Made by a program: the position numbers and the translations under genes. Below, in pieces: positions 17,463 to 28,047 of a DNA stretch of 64,000 nucleotides; position 1 is the stretch's first letter; every line of letters begins with the position of its first letter. Origin of the DNA: Burkholderia mayonis (GTDB lineage Bacteria > Pseudomonadota > Gammaproteobacteria > Burkholderiales > Burkholderiaceae). The notes beneath the pieces were generated by a model, which was not told the origin of the DNA, did no database searches, and saw only the letters and a program-made list of their open reading frames with translations. Location of the stretch: the NCBI RefSeq assembly GCF_001523745.2, contig NZ_CP013387.1:806001-870000 (forward strand), written 5' to 3'.

Positions 17463-18937
17463 GATTGTTCTCCTTGTGGTGGGGCGGTGTTGTCGTACAG
17501 CGGGGCCACGGTCAGCGTGAGGCCGTTTCGGCCCGTCACGCGCACGCGGCGGCCGGCCGCGATCGGCGTCGCGCTCGCGACGCGCCAGCGCTCGCCGTGC
17601 ACGCGCGCCCAGCCGGCCGCCGACGGCGCGAGCGGCGCGGCCGGATTCGCGCTCGGGCCGATTTCGGGCGGTTGATCGGGCACGAGGCCGTCGTCGAGCA
17701 CTTCGCCGATGCTGCCGACGATCGCTTCCGCGCCGGCGACGACGGGGCGTCGACGCGCGCGCAGCGCGAAGCCCGACACGCCGAACACGAGGATCGCGCC
17801 CGACGCTGCCAGCGAAAAGATCACCGGCCACGGCACGCCGTAGCCGGGCACGTCGGTGTCGATCAGCATCAGCGCGCCGATCGCGAACGCGACGATGCCG
17901 CCAACGCCGAGCGCGCCGAATGTCGGCAGGAACGCCTCGGCGACCAGGAACGAGATGCCGAGCATCACGAGCGCGAGGCCCGCGTAGTTGATCGGCAGCA
18001 GTTGCAGCGCGAACAGGCCGACGAGCAGGCTGATCGCGCCCGCGACGCCCGGCAGCACGAAGCCGGGGTTCGCGAATTCGAAGAAGAGTCCGTACATGCC
18101 GAGCGTGACGAGCACGAGTGCGACGCTCGGATCGGCGATCGTCGCGAGCAGCCGGCTGCGCCAGTCGGGCTCGATCGTCTCGATCGGCGCTTGCGCGGTG
18201 TCGAGCCGGTGCGTGCCTGTCGCGGTGACGATCTTGCGGCCGTCGAGCCGCGCGGCGAGATCGGCCGGGTCGTTCGCGATCAGGTCGACGACGTGCTGCG
18301 CGAGCGCGTCGTTCGCGGGCAGGCTCACTGCCTCGCGCACCGCGCGCTCCGCCCATTCGACGTTGCGGCCGCGCAACTGCGCGAGGCTGCGGATGTACGC
18401 GGCCGCGTCGTGCAGCGCCTTGCGGGTTTCGGTCGATTCGGCATCGGTGGCCGTCGCGCCGGATGCGGCGCCGGGCTCGCGCTGCGCGGCGGGCGGCGCC
18501 GGGCCGCCGACGCCGAACTGCACGGGCGACGCCGCGCCGAGGTTCGTGCCGGGCGCCATCGCCGCGATGTGGCTCGCGTAGACGATGTAGGTGCCGGCGC
18601 TCGCCGCCCGCGCGCCGCCCGGCGCGACGAACGCGGCGACGGGCACGCCCGAGCCGACGATCGCCTTGATGATCTGCCGCATCGACGTGTCGAGGCCGCC
18701 CGGCGTGTCGAGCTGGAGGATCGCGAGCTGCGCGTGCTCGCGCGCGGCGCGATCGAGGCCGCGCACGACGAAGTCGGCGCTTGCGGGGCCGATCGCGCCC
18801 GTGACCGGAATCACGACGACGGGCGCGCGCGCGGCGGCGACTGCCGCGCAGGCCAGCAACAGGCCGACCAGCACGGCCGCGCGCGCGAGCCGCGCGGGAA
18901 GCTTGCCGTGCCGCGGCGAAGGACGGGGCGTGTGCAT
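17459..18937 (-). CDS. NfeD-type membrane serine protease (ClpP-class N-terminus)
   Basis: Protein of 492 residues. An N-terminal signal/membrane segment (about 20-37) is followed by a ClpP-like serine protease domain: the LDTPGG block, the nucleophile serine in ASAGTYIVY, and a lysine in [12 protein letters not shown] at the place of the catalytic lysine of the archaeal 1510-N protease. Four to five membrane helices (about 265-400) follow, then a C-terminal OB-fold NfeD domain (about 430-490). It overlaps the stomatin-like gene by 4 bases and the two should act together in membrane quality control. A proline/alanine-rich insert (about 150-170) is unusual. The start ATG 18937 has only a weak ribosome binding site. 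Confidence 0.9.
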   Translation of the reverse strand: MHTPRPSPRHGKLPARLARAAVLVGLLLACAAVAAARAPVVVIPVTGAIGPASADFVVRGLDRAAREHAQLAILQLDTPGGLDTSMRQIIKAIVGSGVPVAAFVAPGGARAASAGTYIVYASHIAAMAPGTNLGAASPVQFGVGGPAPPAAQREPGAASGATATDAESTETRKALHDAAAYIRSLAQLRGRNVEWAERAVREAVSLPANDALAQHVVDLIANDPADLAARLDGRKIVTATGTHRLDTAQAPIETIEPDWRSRLLATIADPSVALVLVTLGMYGLFFEFANPGFVLPGVAGAISLLVGLFALQLLPINYAGLALVMLGISFLVAEAFLPTFGALGVGGIVAFAIGALMLIDTDVPGYGVPWPVIFSLAASGAILVFGVSGFALRARRRPVVAGAEAIVGSIGEVLDDGLVPDQPPEIGPSANPAAPLAPSAAGWARVHGERWRVASATPIAAGRRVRVTGRNGLTLTVAPLYDNTAPPQGEQS

Positions 18938-19014
18938 CGCGGTGTCGGCCGGCGGCGCGCGGCCGCATGGTGCGGCGCCGCAGCCGGGCCGTGAAAAGGG
19001 CGTGCGCCCGGTGC

Positions 19015-20079
19015 TTAAAGAGTAGGCGGTTTCCGGCGAAAGCGCGAAGCGGCGGCGCGCGCGGCGAGCGCTTCGTCGCGGTAGTCGGCCGGGCTCATCC
19101 CGCGCCACTTGCGAAACGCGCGGTAGAACGCGCTCGGCTCGGCGAAGCCGATCGCCGCGGCGACGTCGGCGACGGTGCGGGCCGGATCGGCGAGCGCTTC
19201 GCATGCGAGATCGCGACGCAGCGCATCCTTGATCGACTGATAGGAATGGCCTTCCTGCCTGAGCTTGCGCCGCAGCGTCGCTTCGGCGACGTGCAGCCGC
19301 GCGGCGAGTGCCTGCGCGGTCGGCCACGCGGCGGGCGGCAGCCCGCGCAGCGCTGCGCGCACGCGCTGCGCGAACGCGTGCGGGTTGCGGTACTTGACGA
19401 TGAAGCTCGCGGGCGCGTCGCGCAGGAACGGCTTCAGCGTCTTCGCCGTCTGCACGACGGGCAGCGCGGCGAACGCCGGATCGAAATCGACATACGACTC
19501 GGGTTGGCCGAAGCGCATGTCGTCGCAGAACATCAGCTGATATTCGTGGACCGCGCGCGGCTCGCCGCAGCGAAAGCTCGCGTGCAACAGCGGAATGCGC
19601 CGCCCGATCAGCCAGCAGGTGAGACCGTAGACGATGACGAAATAAGTCGCGTAAGCGAATATCTCCGGGGCGCTCGCGCCGTCGCGGTGCACGAAGCGCA
19701 GCCGCACGCGCTCGGCGTTCGCGTCGATCTCGCCGTGCAGATCGTCGAGCACGCAGTGCATGAAGTTGACCGCGCGCGCGAGCGCGCGCAGCCCGTTGCG
19801 CGCGGTGAGCGCCGCCTGGCTCATCGCGATGAAGCTGCCGCAGCGCATCGGGTGCGCGTCCTGGCCGAAGAACTCGTCGTCGAGCGCGTGCGCGATCGCG
19901 TTCCACAGCGCGCCGTACTGCCGCGCGGACACGCGCGCGCTCGGCGATGCGAGGAGCGCGGCGGGAATGCCCGCCTGCGCGAGGAGCGGCGCGTCGTCGA
20001 CGCCGCGCCGCCGCGACAGCGCGAGACTCGACTCCACGAGCTCGATCGAAACGGTGCCTTTCTTCTCGTCGTACTTCAT
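19015..20079 (-). CDS. AraC-family transcriptional regulator (OruR-like)
   Basis: Regulator of 354 residues with an N-terminal AraC-type ligand-binding domain of the arabinose-binding-like class (about 15-200) and a C-terminal double helix-turn-helix (about 250-345) containing [19 protein letters not shown], the hallmark of the AraC/XylS fold. It diverges from the valine-degradation operon across 160 bases, so it is the likely regulator of that operon, in the manner of MmsR in Pseudomonas. The start is uncertain: neither ATG 20079 nor an in-frame start at 20142 has a good ribosome binding site. Confidence 0.87.
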   Translation of the reverse strand: MKYDEKKGTVSIELVESSLALSRRRGVDDAPLLAQAGIPAALLASPSARVSARQYGALWNAIAHALDDEFFGQDAHPMRCGSFIAMSQAALTARNGLRALARAVNFMHCVLDDLHGEIDANAERVRLRFVHRDGASAPEIFAYATYFVIVYGLTCWLIGRRIPLLHASFRCGEPRAVHEYQLMFCDDMRFGQPESYVDFDPAFAALPVVQTAKTLKPFLRDAPASFIVKYRNPHAFAQRVRAALRGLPPAAWPTAQALAARLHVAEATLRRKLRQEGHSYQSIKDALRRDLACEALADPARTVADVAAAIGFAEPSAFYRAFRKWRGMSPADYRDEALAARAAASRFRRKPPTL

Positions 20080-20241
20080 CGCAGGAGCATGCCGCGGCGC
20101 GGTGTGGCAAAAACGATCAGTGTAATTGAGCGGAGCGAGCATCGAACAGAACCCGTGCGTTGCCTACACTTGACTCATCGAGACAGAACGAACGAGGCGC
20201 GCCGCGCCATGACGCGGCGGCCGCCGAGGAGACATGCAGCA

Positions 20242-21375
20242 ATGGACGATCTCTACACCGAAGATCAACGGATGATCCTCGACGCCGCGCGCGCCTTCTC
20301 CGCCGAAGCGCTCGCGCCGAACGCCGCACAGTGGGACCGCGAATCGCATCTGCCCGACGAGGTCGTCGCGCAGATGGGCGAGCTCGGCTTCCTCGGCATG
20401 ATCGTGCCGCCCGACTGGGGCGGATCGTACACCGATTACGTCGCGTACGCGCTCGCGCTCGAGGAGATCGCGGCGGGCTGCGCGTCGTGCGCGACGCTCA
20501 TGAGCGTGCACAATTCGGTCGGCTGCGGGCCGGTGCTGAACTACGGCACGCCCGAGCAGAAGGAGCGCTGGCTGCGTGATCTCGCGACCGGCAAGACGAT
20601 CGGCGCGTTCAGCCTCACCGAGCCGCAGGCGGGCTCCGAGGCGCACAACCTGCGCACCCGGGCGGAGTTGCGCGACGGCCGCTGGATCCTGAACGGCAGC
20701 AAGCAGTTCGTCACGAACGGCGCGCGCGCCGGCCTCGCGATCGTTTTTGCCATGACCGATCCGGACGAGGGCAAGCGCGGGCTGTCCGCGTTCCTCGTGC
20801 CGGCCGACACGCCGGGCTTCATCGTTGGCAAGCCCGAGAAGAAGATGGGCATCCGCGCGTCGGACACGTGCGCGATCACGCTCGAAAATTGCGCGATTCC
20901 GCAGGAGAATCTGCTCGGCAAGCGCGGCGAAGGGCTGAAGATCGCGCTGTCGAATCTCGAAGGCGGGCGCATCGGCATCGCCGCGCAGGCGATCGGCATC
21001 GCGCGCGCCGCGTTCGACCGCGCGCGCCGCTATGCGCGCGAGCGCGTCCAGTTCGGCAAGCCGATCGCCGAGCATCAGGCGATCGCCGAGAAGCTCGCGG
21101 ACATGGCGACGCGGATCAACGCCGCGCGCCTCCTCACGCATCACGCGGCGCGGTTGCGCACGGCGGGCCTGCCGTGTTTGTCGGAGGCGTCGCAGGCGAA
21201 GCTGTTCGCATCCGAAATGGCCGAGGCGGTGTGCTCGGACGCAATCCAGATCCACGGCGGCTACGGTTTCCTCGTCGACTACGAGGTCGAGCGCCATTAC
21301 CGCGATGCGCGGATCACGCAGATCTACGAGGGGACCAGCGAAGTGCAAAGAATGGTGATCGCGCGGCAGCTGTGA
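20242..21375 (+). CDS. Acyl-CoA dehydrogenase, probably isobutyryl-CoA type
   Basis: FAD flavoenzyme of 377 residues that puts a trans-2 double bond into an acyl-CoA. Full-length family architecture: helical N-domain, central beta-barrel with [12 protein letters not shown], and C-domain with [11 protein letters not shown] and the active-site glutamate in [16 protein letters not shown] precedes ATG 20242. It is the first gene of an operon with mmsA, mmsB, an enoyl-CoA hydratase and a 3-hydroxyisobutyryl-CoA hydrolase, so isobutyryl-CoA to methacrylyl-CoA is the expected reaction. Specificity is inferred from context. The next gene begins only after a 441-bp tandem repeat array. Confidence 0.92.
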   Translation: MDDLYTEDQRMILDAARAFSAEALAPNAAQWDRESHLPDEVVAQMGELGFLGMIVPPDWGGSYTDYVAYALALEEIAAGCASCATLMSVHNSVGCGPVLNYGTPEQKERWLRDLATGKTIGAFSLTEPQAGSEAHNLRTRAELRDGRWILNGSKQFVTNGARAGLAIVFAMTDPDEGKRGLSAFLVPADTPGFIVGKPEKKMGIRASDTCAITLENCAIPQENLLGKRGEGLKIALSNLEGGRIGIAAQAIGIARAAFDRARRYARERVQFGKPIAEHQAIAEKLADMATRINAARLLTHHAARLRTAGLPCLSEASQAKLFASEMAEAVCSDAIQIHGGYGFLVDYEVERHYRDARITQIYEGTSEVQRMVIARQL

Positions 21376-21431
21376 ATGCTGCCGCGCGAATCGCCGCGCG
21401 AATCACAGCGAAGATGCACTCGCGCAACATG

Positions 21432-21872
21432 GATAGCTTTGCATGGGATCAGAGTAAGCGCTAAAGCGCTAACTCTGATCGACAGCTTTGCATGGGATCA
21501 GAGTAAGCGCTAAAGCGCCAGCTCCGATCGACAGCTTTGCATGGGATCAGAGTAAGCGCTAAAGCGCTAACTCTGATCGACAGCTTTGCATGGGATCGGA
21601 GCAAGCGCTAAAGCGCCAGCTCCGATCGACAGCTTTGCATGGGATCGGAGCAAGCGCTGAAGCGCCGGCTCCGATCGACAGCTTTGCATGGGATCGGAGC
21701 AAGCGCTGAAGCGCCGGCTCCGATCGACAGCTTTGCATGGGATCGGAGCAAGCGCTGAAGCGCCAGCTCCGATCGACAGCTTTGCATGGGATCAGAGTAA
21801 GCGCTGAAGCGCTAACTCCGATCGACAGCTTTGCATGGGATCGGAGTAAGCGCTGAAGCGCTAACTCCGATC
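21432..21872. repeat. Tandem array of nine 49-bp hairpin-forming repeats
   Basis: Nine head-to-tail units of exactly 49 bp start at 21432, 21481, 21530, 21579, 21628, 21677, 21726, 21775 and 21824; the first few bases of a tenth (GACAG) run into the ribosome binding site of the acyl-CoA ligase. Each unit starts GACAGCTTTGCATGG and holds an inverted repeat such as GATCAGAGTAAGCGCT against AGCGCTAACTCTGATC. Units differ mainly between an AGAGT/ACTCT and a GGAGC/GCTCC version, so the stem is kept or bridged by G-U pairs. The array lies in the spacer between two operon genes and should be transcribed. Confidence 0.97.
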
Positions 21873-21888
21873 GACAGGAGACGACACG

Positions 21889-23592
21889 ATGACGGCACAG
21901 GCGTTCCTCGACGCACGCGATTTCCTGCTGCGCCACCGCACCGACTACGACACCGCATATCGCGATTTCGAATGGCCGGCGCTCGACGAATTCAACTGGG
22001 CGCTCGACTACTTCGACGCGATCGCGCGCGGCAATGACAAGCCGGCGCTGTGGATCGTCGACGCCGCGACGGGCGACGGCGCGCAGTACACGTTCGCGCA
22101 GATGTCGGCGCGCTCCGCGCGGATCGCGAACTGGCTGCGCGGCATCGGCGTCGCGCGCGGCGAGCGAATTCTGCTGATGCTGCCGAATCGCGTCGAGCTG
22201 TGGGACACGATGCTCGCCGCGATGAAACTGGGCGCGGTCGTGCTGCCCGCGACGACGCAGCTGTCCGCCGACGACGTGCGCGACCGCGTGCGGATCGGCG
22301 GCGTGCGCTATGCGATCGTCGACGAGAACGAGGCCGAGAAGTTCGAGCAGCCGGGGCTCGACGTGACGAAGATCGTCGCGGGCGCGCCGCGCGCGGGCTG
22401 GCTCGCGCTCGCCGACGGCTACGCGGCGAGCGCGGACTTCACGCCGGACGGCGTCACGCACGCGAGCGATCCGATGCTGCTGTATTTCACGTCCGGCACG
22501 ACGTCGAAGCCGAAGCTCGTCGAGCACACGCATCGCACCTATCCGGTCGGCAGCCTGTCGACGATGTACTGGGTCGGCCTGCAGCCGGGCGATATCCACT
22601 GGAACATCAGTTCGCCCGGCTGGGCGAAGCACGCGTGGAGCTGCTTCTACGCGCCGTGGAATGCGCAGGCGTGCGTGTTCGCGTTCAATTACGCTCGCTT
22701 CGAGCCGAAGGTCGTGCTCGATGCGCTCGTCAAATATCAAGTCACGACGATGTGCGCGCCGCCGACCGTCTGGCGGATGCTCGTCCAGCAGCCGCTCGCG
22801 ACGTTCGCGGTGAAGCTGCGCGAGATCGTCGGCGCGGGCGAGCCGCTCAATCCCGAGATCATCGAGCGCGTGAAAAAGGCGTGGGGCGTGACGATCCGCG
22901 ATGGCTACGGACAGACCGAAACCACGTGCCTGATCGGCAACTCGCCGGGCCAGCCGGTCGTGCCGGGCTCGATGGGCCGGCCGTTGCCGGGCTACGCGAT
23001 CGACCTGCTCGATCCGGACGGCGCGCGCGCGAGCGAAGGCGAGGTCGCGCTGCCGGTGGACCCAAGCGTCGAGCGCCCGGTCGGCCTGATGAAGGGCTAT
23101 GCGAACAATCCGGAGGCGACGGCGCACGCGATGCGCGACGGCCATTACCGGACTTCCGACATCGCGCTGCGCCGCGACGACGGCTATTTCGTCTACGTCG
23201 GCCGCGCGGACGACGTGTTCAAGTCGTCCGACTACCGGCTGAGCCCGTTCGAGCTCGAAAGCGTGCTGATCGAACACGAGGCGATCGCCGAGGCGGCCGT
23301 CGTGCCGAGCCCGGACCCGGTGCGGCTGTCGGTGCCGAAGACGTTCATCACGCTGCGCGCGGGCTACGAGCCGAGCGAGGCGCTCGCGCGCGAGATCTTC
23401 CGCTTCTCGCGCGAAAAGCTCGCGCCGTACAAGCGGATTCGGAGGTTGCAGTTCGCGGAGCTGCCGAAGACGATCTCCGGAAAGATTCGCCGCGTCGAAT
23501 TGCGCCGGCGCGAACTGGCGCGCGGCGACGACACGTCGAGCCGGATGCCCGGCGAGTATTGGGAAGAGGATTTCGCGGCCGACGGCAAGTGA
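21889..23592 (+). CDS. AMP-binding acyl-CoA synthetase
   Basis: Adenylate-forming ligase of 567 residues. Visible motifs are the phosphate-binding YFTSGTTSKPK (about 200-210), the GYGQTET motif, the aspartate block YRTSDIALR before the hinge, and the catalytic lysine in PKTISGKIRR near the C-terminus. This domain order and length fit medium-chain acyl-CoA synthetases. GGAGACGACACG precedes ATG 21889. In a branched-chain degradation operon it may activate isobutyrate or another short acid, but the substrate cannot be fixed from sequence. The start lies directly after the 49-bp repeat array, whose copy number sets the distance from the upstream gene. Confidence 0.92.
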   Translation: MTAQAFLDARDFLLRHRTDYDTAYRDFEWPALDEFNWALDYFDAIARGNDKPALWIVDAATGDGAQYTFAQMSARSARIANWLRGIGVARGERILLMLPNRVELWDTMLAAMKLGAVVLPATTQLSADDVRDRVRIGGVRYAIVDENEAEKFEQPGLDVTKIVAGAPRAGWLALADGYAASADFTPDGVTHASDPMLLYFTSGTTSKPKLVEHTHRTYPVGSLSTMYWVGLQPGDIHWNISSPGWAKHAWSCFYAPWNAQACVFAFNYARFEPKVVLDALVKYQVTTMCAPPTVWRMLVQQPLATFAVKLREIVGAGEPLNPEIIERVKKAWGVTIRDGYGQTETTCLIGNSPGQPVVPGSMGRPLPGYAIDLLDPDGARASEGEVALPVDPSVERPVGLMKGYANNPEATAHAMRDGHYRTSDIALRRDDGYFVYVGRADDVFKSSDYRLSPFELESVLIEHEAIAEAAVVPSPDPVRLSVPKTFITLRAGYEPSEALAREIFRFSREKLAPYKRIRRLQFAELPKTISGKIRRVELRRRELARGDDTSSRMPGEYWEEDFAADGK

Positions 23593-23669
23593 CGCCCGGC
23601 CGCGCCGCCGCATAAACCGGCCGGTGACGCGCGCGGCGCGTCGCCGGCCATAGCCTGGAGAATCGCACG

Positions 23670-25199
23670 ATGAACGCAACCCCGTCGTCCCGGAAGGGAC
23701 ATCACGTGCCGACCGTGAAGCTGTTGATCGGCGGCGAATTTGTCGAGTCCCACGCGACCGAGTGGCGCGACATCGTCAATCCGGCGACGCAGGAACTGCT
23801 CGCGCGCGTGCCGTTCGCGACGGCGGCCGAGGTCGACGCAGCGGTCGAGTCCGCGCAGGCCGCGTTCGCGAAATGGAAAAGCACGCCGCTGTCCGCGCGG
23901 ATGCGGATCATGCTGAAGTTCCAGGAGCTCGTGCGCGCGAACCTGCCGCAGATCGCCAAGACGCTGACGGCCGAGCAGGGCAAGACGCTGCCCGACGCCG
24001 AAGGCGACATCTTCCGCGGCCTCGAGGTCGTCGAACACGCGTGTTCGGTCGGCTCGCTGCAATTGGGCGAATTCGCGGAGAACGTCGCGGGCGGCGTCGA
24101 TACCTACACGCTGCGTCAGCCGCTCGGCGTGTGCGTCGGCATCACGCCGTTCAACTTCCCGGCGATGATCCCGCTGTGGATGTTCCCGATGGCGATCGTC
24201 TGCGGCAACACGTTCGTGCTGAAGCCGTCCGAGCAGGACCCGCTGTCGACGATGCAGCTCGTCGAGCTCGCGATCGAGGCGGGCGTGCCGAAGGGCGTGT
24301 TGAACGTCGTGCACGGCGGCAAGGAAGTCGTCGACGTGCTGTGTTCGCATCCGCTCGTGAAGGCGATCTCGTTCGTCGGCTCGACGGCCGTCGGCACGCA
24401 CGTGTACCGGCTCGGCAGCGAGCACGGCAAGCGCGTGCAGGCGATGATGGGCGCGAAGAACCACGCGGTGATCCTGCCCGACGCGAACCGCGAGCAGACG
24501 ATCAACGCGCTCGTCGGCGCGGCGTTCGGCGCGGCGGGCCAGCGCTGCATGGCGACGTCGGTCGCGGTGCTCGTCGGCGCGGCGCGCGACTGGCTGCCCG
24601 ACATCGTCGCGAAGGCGAAGACGCTGAAGGTCAGCGCGGGCGCCGAGGCGGGCACCGACGTCGGCCCGGTCGTGTCGCGCGCGGCGAAGCAGCGGATCCT
24701 CGGCCTCATCGAGACGGGCGAAAAGGAGGGCGCGACGCTTGCGCTCGACGGCCGCGGCACGAACGTCGACGGCTATCCGCACGGCAACTTCATCGGCCCG
24801 ACGGTCTTCGCGGACGTGAAGCCGGAGATGACGATCTACACACACGAGATCTTCGGTCCGGTGCTGTGCGTGATGTCGGTCGAGACGCTCGACGAGGCGA
24901 TCGCGCTCGTCAACGCGAATCCGTTCGGCAACGGCGTCGGCCTTTTCACGCAGAGCGGCGCGGCGGCGCGCAAGTTCCAGAGCGAGATCGACATCGGCCA
25001 GGTCGGCATCAACATTCCGATTCCGGTGCCGGTGCCGTTCTTCAGCTTCACGGGCTCGCGCGGCTCGAAGCTCGGCGATCTCGGCCCGTACGGCAAGCAG
25101 GTCGTGCAGTTCTACACGCAGACGAAGACCGTCACCGCGCGCTGGTTCGACGACGACGCGACGGCGGGCGCCGTCAACACGACGATTCGGCTGCACTGA
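23670..25199 (+). CDS. mmsA: Methylmalonate-semialdehyde dehydrogenase (CoA-acylating)
   Basis: NAD-dependent, CoA-acylating aldehyde dehydrogenase of 509 residues that turns methylmalonate semialdehyde into propionyl-CoA, the last step of valine breakdown. The family marks are present: [14 protein letters not shown], the NAD-binding GSTAVG, and the active-site cysteine in AAGQRCMA, with a [14 protein letters not shown] block near the C-terminus. GGAGAATCGCACG lies before ATG 23670. Followed after 12 bases by mmsB. Confidence 0.96.
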   Translation: MNATPSSRKGHHVPTVKLLIGGEFVESHATEWRDIVNPATQELLARVPFATAAEVDAAVESAQAAFAKWKSTPLSARMRIMLKFQELVRANLPQIAKTLTAEQGKTLPDAEGDIFRGLEVVEHACSVGSLQLGEFAENVAGGVDTYTLRQPLGVCVGITPFNFPAMIPLWMFPMAIVCGNTFVLKPSEQDPLSTMQLVELAIEAGVPKGVLNVVHGGKEVVDVLCSHPLVKAISFVGSTAVGTHVYRLGSEHGKRVQAMMGAKNHAVILPDANREQTINALVGAAFGAAGQRCMATSVAVLVGAARDWLPDIVAKAKTLKVSAGAEAGTDVGPVVSRAAKQRILGLIETGEKEGATLALDGRGTNVDGYPHGNFIGPTVFADVKPEMTIYTHEIFGPVLCVMSVETLDEAIALVNANPFGNGVGLFTQSGAAARKFQSEIDIGQVGINIPIPVPVPFFSFTGSRGSKLGDLGPYGKQVVQFYTQTKTVTARWFDDDATAGAVNTTIRLH

Positions 25200-25211
25200 T
25201 TGGGAGGCGCG

Positions 25212-26108
25212 ATGAAGATCGGTTTTATCGGCTTGGGCCACATGGGGGCGCCGATGGCGCTCAATCTGCTGAAGGCGGGCCATGAAGTGCACGCGTTCGA
25301 TCTCAGCGAGGACGCGCTGCGCCTCGTGAAGGACGGCGGCGCGCACGTCGTGATGTCGCCGCGCGACGCGGCGATGGGCGCCGAGTTCGTCGTCACGATG
25401 CTGCCCGCGGCCGCACACGTGCGCGCCGTGCTCACGCAGGACGACGGCGTGTTGGCCGGCCTCGGCGCGGGCGCGATGCTGATCGATTCGAGCACCATCG
25501 ATCCGGCGAGCGCGCAGGCGTTCGGCGAACTCGTGCGCGGCAAGGGCGGCGCATTCGTCGACGCGCCGGTGTCGGGCGGCACGGGCGGCGCGGCGGCGGG
25601 CACGCTGACGTTCATGGTCGGCGGCAGCGACGCCGACTTCGAGCGAGTGAAACCCGTGCTCTCGGCGATGGGCAAGAACATCGTCCACTGCGGCGCGACC
25701 GGGATGGGGCAGGTCGCGAAGGTCTGCAACAACCTCGTGCTCGGGATCACGATGGCGGGCGTCTCCGAGGCGATGGCGCTCGGCGCGTCGCTCGGCATCG
25801 ATCCGAAGGTGCTCGCCGGCATCATCAACACGTCGACGGGCCGCTGTTGGAGCTCCGATACGTACAACCCGTATCCGGGCGTGATCGAAACCGCGCCGTC
25901 GTCGCGAGGCTACTCGGGCGGCTTCGGCACGGATCTGATGCTGAAGGATCTCGGCCTCGCGAACGACGCGGCGAAGCACGTGCGGCAGCCGGTCTATCTC
26001 GGCGCGCTCGCGCAGCAGCTCTATCAGACGATGAGCAGCCGCGGCGACGGCAAGCTCGACTTCTCGGCGGTGATCCGTCTGTACCAGCCGGTCAAAAAGG
26101 ACGCCTGA
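25212..26108 (+). CDS. mmsB: 3-hydroxyisobutyrate dehydrogenase
   Basis: NAD-dependent beta-hydroxyacid dehydrogenase of 298 residues that oxidises 3-hydroxyisobutyrate to methylmalonate semialdehyde, the substrate of MmsA. The N-terminal Rossmann motif GFIGLGHMGAPMALNL, the substrate-binding DAPVSGGTGGA and the catalytic lysine in GMGQVAKVCNN are all visible. ATG 25212 is preceded by GGGAGG. Its stop overlaps the next start by one base (TGATG), indicating translational coupling. Confidence 0.96.
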   Translation: MKIGFIGLGHMGAPMALNLLKAGHEVHAFDLSEDALRLVKDGGAHVVMSPRDAAMGAEFVVTMLPAAAHVRAVLTQDDGVLAGLGAGAMLIDSSTIDPASAQAFGELVRGKGGAFVDAPVSGGTGGAAAGTLTFMVGGSDADFERVKPVLSAMGKNIVHCGATGMGQVAKVCNNLVLGITMAGVSEAMALGASLGIDPKVLAGIINTSTGRCWSSDTYNPYPGVIETAPSSRGYSGGFGTDLMLKDLGLANDAAKHVRQPVYLGALAQQLYQTMSSRGDGKLDFSAVIRLYQPVKKDA

Positions 26109-26902
26109 TGATCGCGCTCGACTACGCCGACGACGGCGCGATCGCGCTCGTCACGCTCAAGCGCCCGTCCGCGAACACGTTCAGCGCGGACGGGCTCCTG
26201 CAACTGCAGCGCACGATCGAGCAGCTCGAAGCCGATTCGCGCGTGCGCGCGCTCATCGTCACGGGCGACGGGCCGAAGTTCTTCAGCGCGGGGGCCGACC
26301 TGAACGCGTTCGCCGAAGGCGATCACGCGATCGCGCGCACGATGGCCGCGCGCTTCGGCGCCGCGTTCGAAGCGCTGCACGACGCGCGCTTTCCGACGAT
26401 CGCCGCGATCAACGGCTATGCGATGGGCGGCGGCCTCGAATGCGCGCTTGCGTGCGACATGCGGATCGCCGAGCGGCATGCGCAGATGGCGCTGCCCGAG
26501 CCGTCGGTCGGCCTGACGCCATGCGGACTCGGCACGCAGACGCTGCCCTGGCTCGTCGGCGAAGGCTGGGCGAAGCGAATGATCCTCGCGGGCGTGCGCG
26601 TCGACGCCGAAACGGCGCTGCGCATCGGCCTCGTCGAGGAGGTCGTCGACACGGGCCGCTCGCGCGACGCCGCGCTCGGGCTCGCGCGCGGCGCGGTCGC
26701 GCTCGGTCCGCGCGCGGTCGGCGTCGCGAAGGAACTGATCGGCCTCGCGCGGCAGGGCGTGCCGCGCGGCGCGACGCTCGCAATCGAGCGCGAGCGCTTC
26801 GTCGACCTGTTCGACGGCGGCGAGCCGTGCGAAGGCGTCGCCGCATTCCTCGGCAAGCGCAAGCCCCAATGGCGAATCGACGACGGAGGGCAGCCGCAAT
26901 GA
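26108..26902 (+). CDS. Enoyl-CoA hydratase (crotonase family)
   Basis: Crotonase-fold protein of 264 residues, expected to hydrate methacrylyl-CoA to 3-hydroxyisobutyryl-CoA in this pathway. The oxyanion-hole segments are visible as FFSAGADLNAF and NGYAMGGGLECALACD, and a glutamate follows in LPEPSVGL at the position of the second catalytic acid. Overlaps mmsB by one base and the following hydrolase gene by four bases (ATGA). Confidence 0.92.
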   Translation: MIALDYADDGAIALVTLKRPSANTFSADGLLQLQRTIEQLEADSRVRALIVTGDGPKFFSAGADLNAFAEGDHAIARTMAARFGAAFEALHDARFPTIAAINGYAMGGGLECALACDMRIAERHAQMALPEPSVGLTPCGLGTQTLPWLVGEGWAKRMILAGVRVDAETALRIGLVEEVVDTGRSRDAALGLARGAVALGPRAVGVAKELIGLARQGVPRGATLAIERERFVDLFDGGEPCEGVAAFLGKRKPQWRIDDGGQPQ

Positions 26903-28047
26903 GCTCGCCGATGATGCACGACGTCCATCGCGACGCGGCGGCGCACGACGTGTCGATGCGCGTCGTGAACCGCGTCGCGCTGATCACGCTGAACCGGCCG
27001 GCCGCGCTCAACGCGCTGTCGCACGAGATGGTGCGCGCGCTCGCCGCATTGCTCGAACGCTGCCGCGACGATCGCTCGATCGTCGCCGTCGTGTTGCGCG
27101 GCGCGGGTGACAAGGGTTTCTGCGCGGGCGGCGACGTGCGCGCGCTGCACCGGATGGCGAAAGCGGGCGGCCGCGACTGGCTGCCGTTCTTCGTCGACGA
27201 ATACCGGCTCGACTACGCGATCCACACGTTTTCGAAGCCCGTCGTCGCGCTGATGGACGGCATCACGATGGGCGGCGGGATGGGGCTCGCGCAGGGCGCC
27301 GCGCTGCGCGTGTCGACCGAGCGCAGCAAGATCGCGATGCCGGAGACGCGGATCGGCTTCGTGCCCGACGTCGGCGCGACGCATTTTCTCGCGAAGCTGC
27401 CGGTCGAGCTGTCGCTGTACGTCGGCCTGACGGGCGCGACGCTGTCGGGCGCGGATGCGCTCGTCGCGAAGCTGGCCGATCTGTCGGTGCCGTCGTCGTG
27501 GCTCGACACGTTCGAGACGCGGCTCGAACGCACGGACTGGTCGGGCGACGCGTTGCGCGCATTGCGCACGGTGTTCGCGCCGCCGTGCAACGTCGTGCCG
27601 CACGCGGTGCTCGACGGCCAGATGCCGTGGATCGTCCGGCATTTCGACAAGCGCTCGGGCGTCGAGCGGATCGTCGCGACGCTGCGGCAGGATCTGACGC
27701 GCGACGAGCTGTCGCGCGAGCACCGGCAATGGCTGCAGACGGCGCTCGACGCATTGACGAGCCATTCGCCGACGATGCTCGAAGTGACGCGCGAGGCGCT
27801 CTTGCGCGGCCGGCAGATGACGCTCGCCGAATCGTTCCGGATGGAGCTCGGGATCGTCACGCGCGCGATCGAGGAGGGCGATTTCCGCGAGGGCGTGCGT
27901 GCGCATCTCGTCGACAAGGACCGCAGGCCGGGCTGGGCGCCCGCATCGCTCGTCGAGGTGCAGCGCGAGCGCGTCCTGCATTTCCTGACGTCGCCTTGGA
28001 AGCGCGATGCGCATCCGCTCGCCGATCTCGGCGAACAGGCGGATTGA
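26899..28047 (+). CDS. 3-hydroxyisobutyryl-CoA hydrolase (crotonase family)
   Basis: Crotonase-fold thioesterase of 382 residues, longer at its C-terminus than hydratases, as is typical of 3-hydroxyisobutyryl-CoA hydrolases. The GFCAGGDVR oxyanion block and the DGITMGGGMGL and MPETRIGFVPDVG blocks are the usual marks of this branch; the glutamate in PETRIG and the aspartate in PDVG are the known catalytic positions. The enzyme frees 3-hydroxyisobutyrate for MmsB and limits toxic methacrylyl-CoA. It is the last gene of the operon and overlaps the hydratase gene as ATGA. Confidence 0.92.
   Translation: MSSPMMHDVHRDAAAHDVSMRVVNRVALITLNRPAALNALSHEMVRALAALLERCRDDRSIVAVVLRGAGDKGFCAGGDVRALHRMAKAGGRDWLPFFVDEYRLDYAIHTFSKPVVALMDGITMGGGMGLAQGAALRVSTERSKIAMPETRIGFVPDVGATHFLAKLPVELSLYVGLTGATLSGADALVAKLADLSVPSSWLDTFETRLERTDWSGDALRALRTVFAPPCNVVPHAVLDGQMPWIVRHFDKRSGVERIVATLRQDLTRDELSREHRQWLQTALDALTSHSPTMLEVTREALLRGRQMTLAESFRMELGIVTRAIEEGDFREGVRAHLVDKDRRPGWAPASLVEVQRERVLHFLTSPWKRDAHPLADLGEQAD

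Noticed and set aside
21559-23679. 706-codon minus-strand ORF with repetitive C-rich tail
   Set aside because: It is antisense to the acyl-CoA ligase gene and the repeat peptide is just a translation of the 49-bp array.
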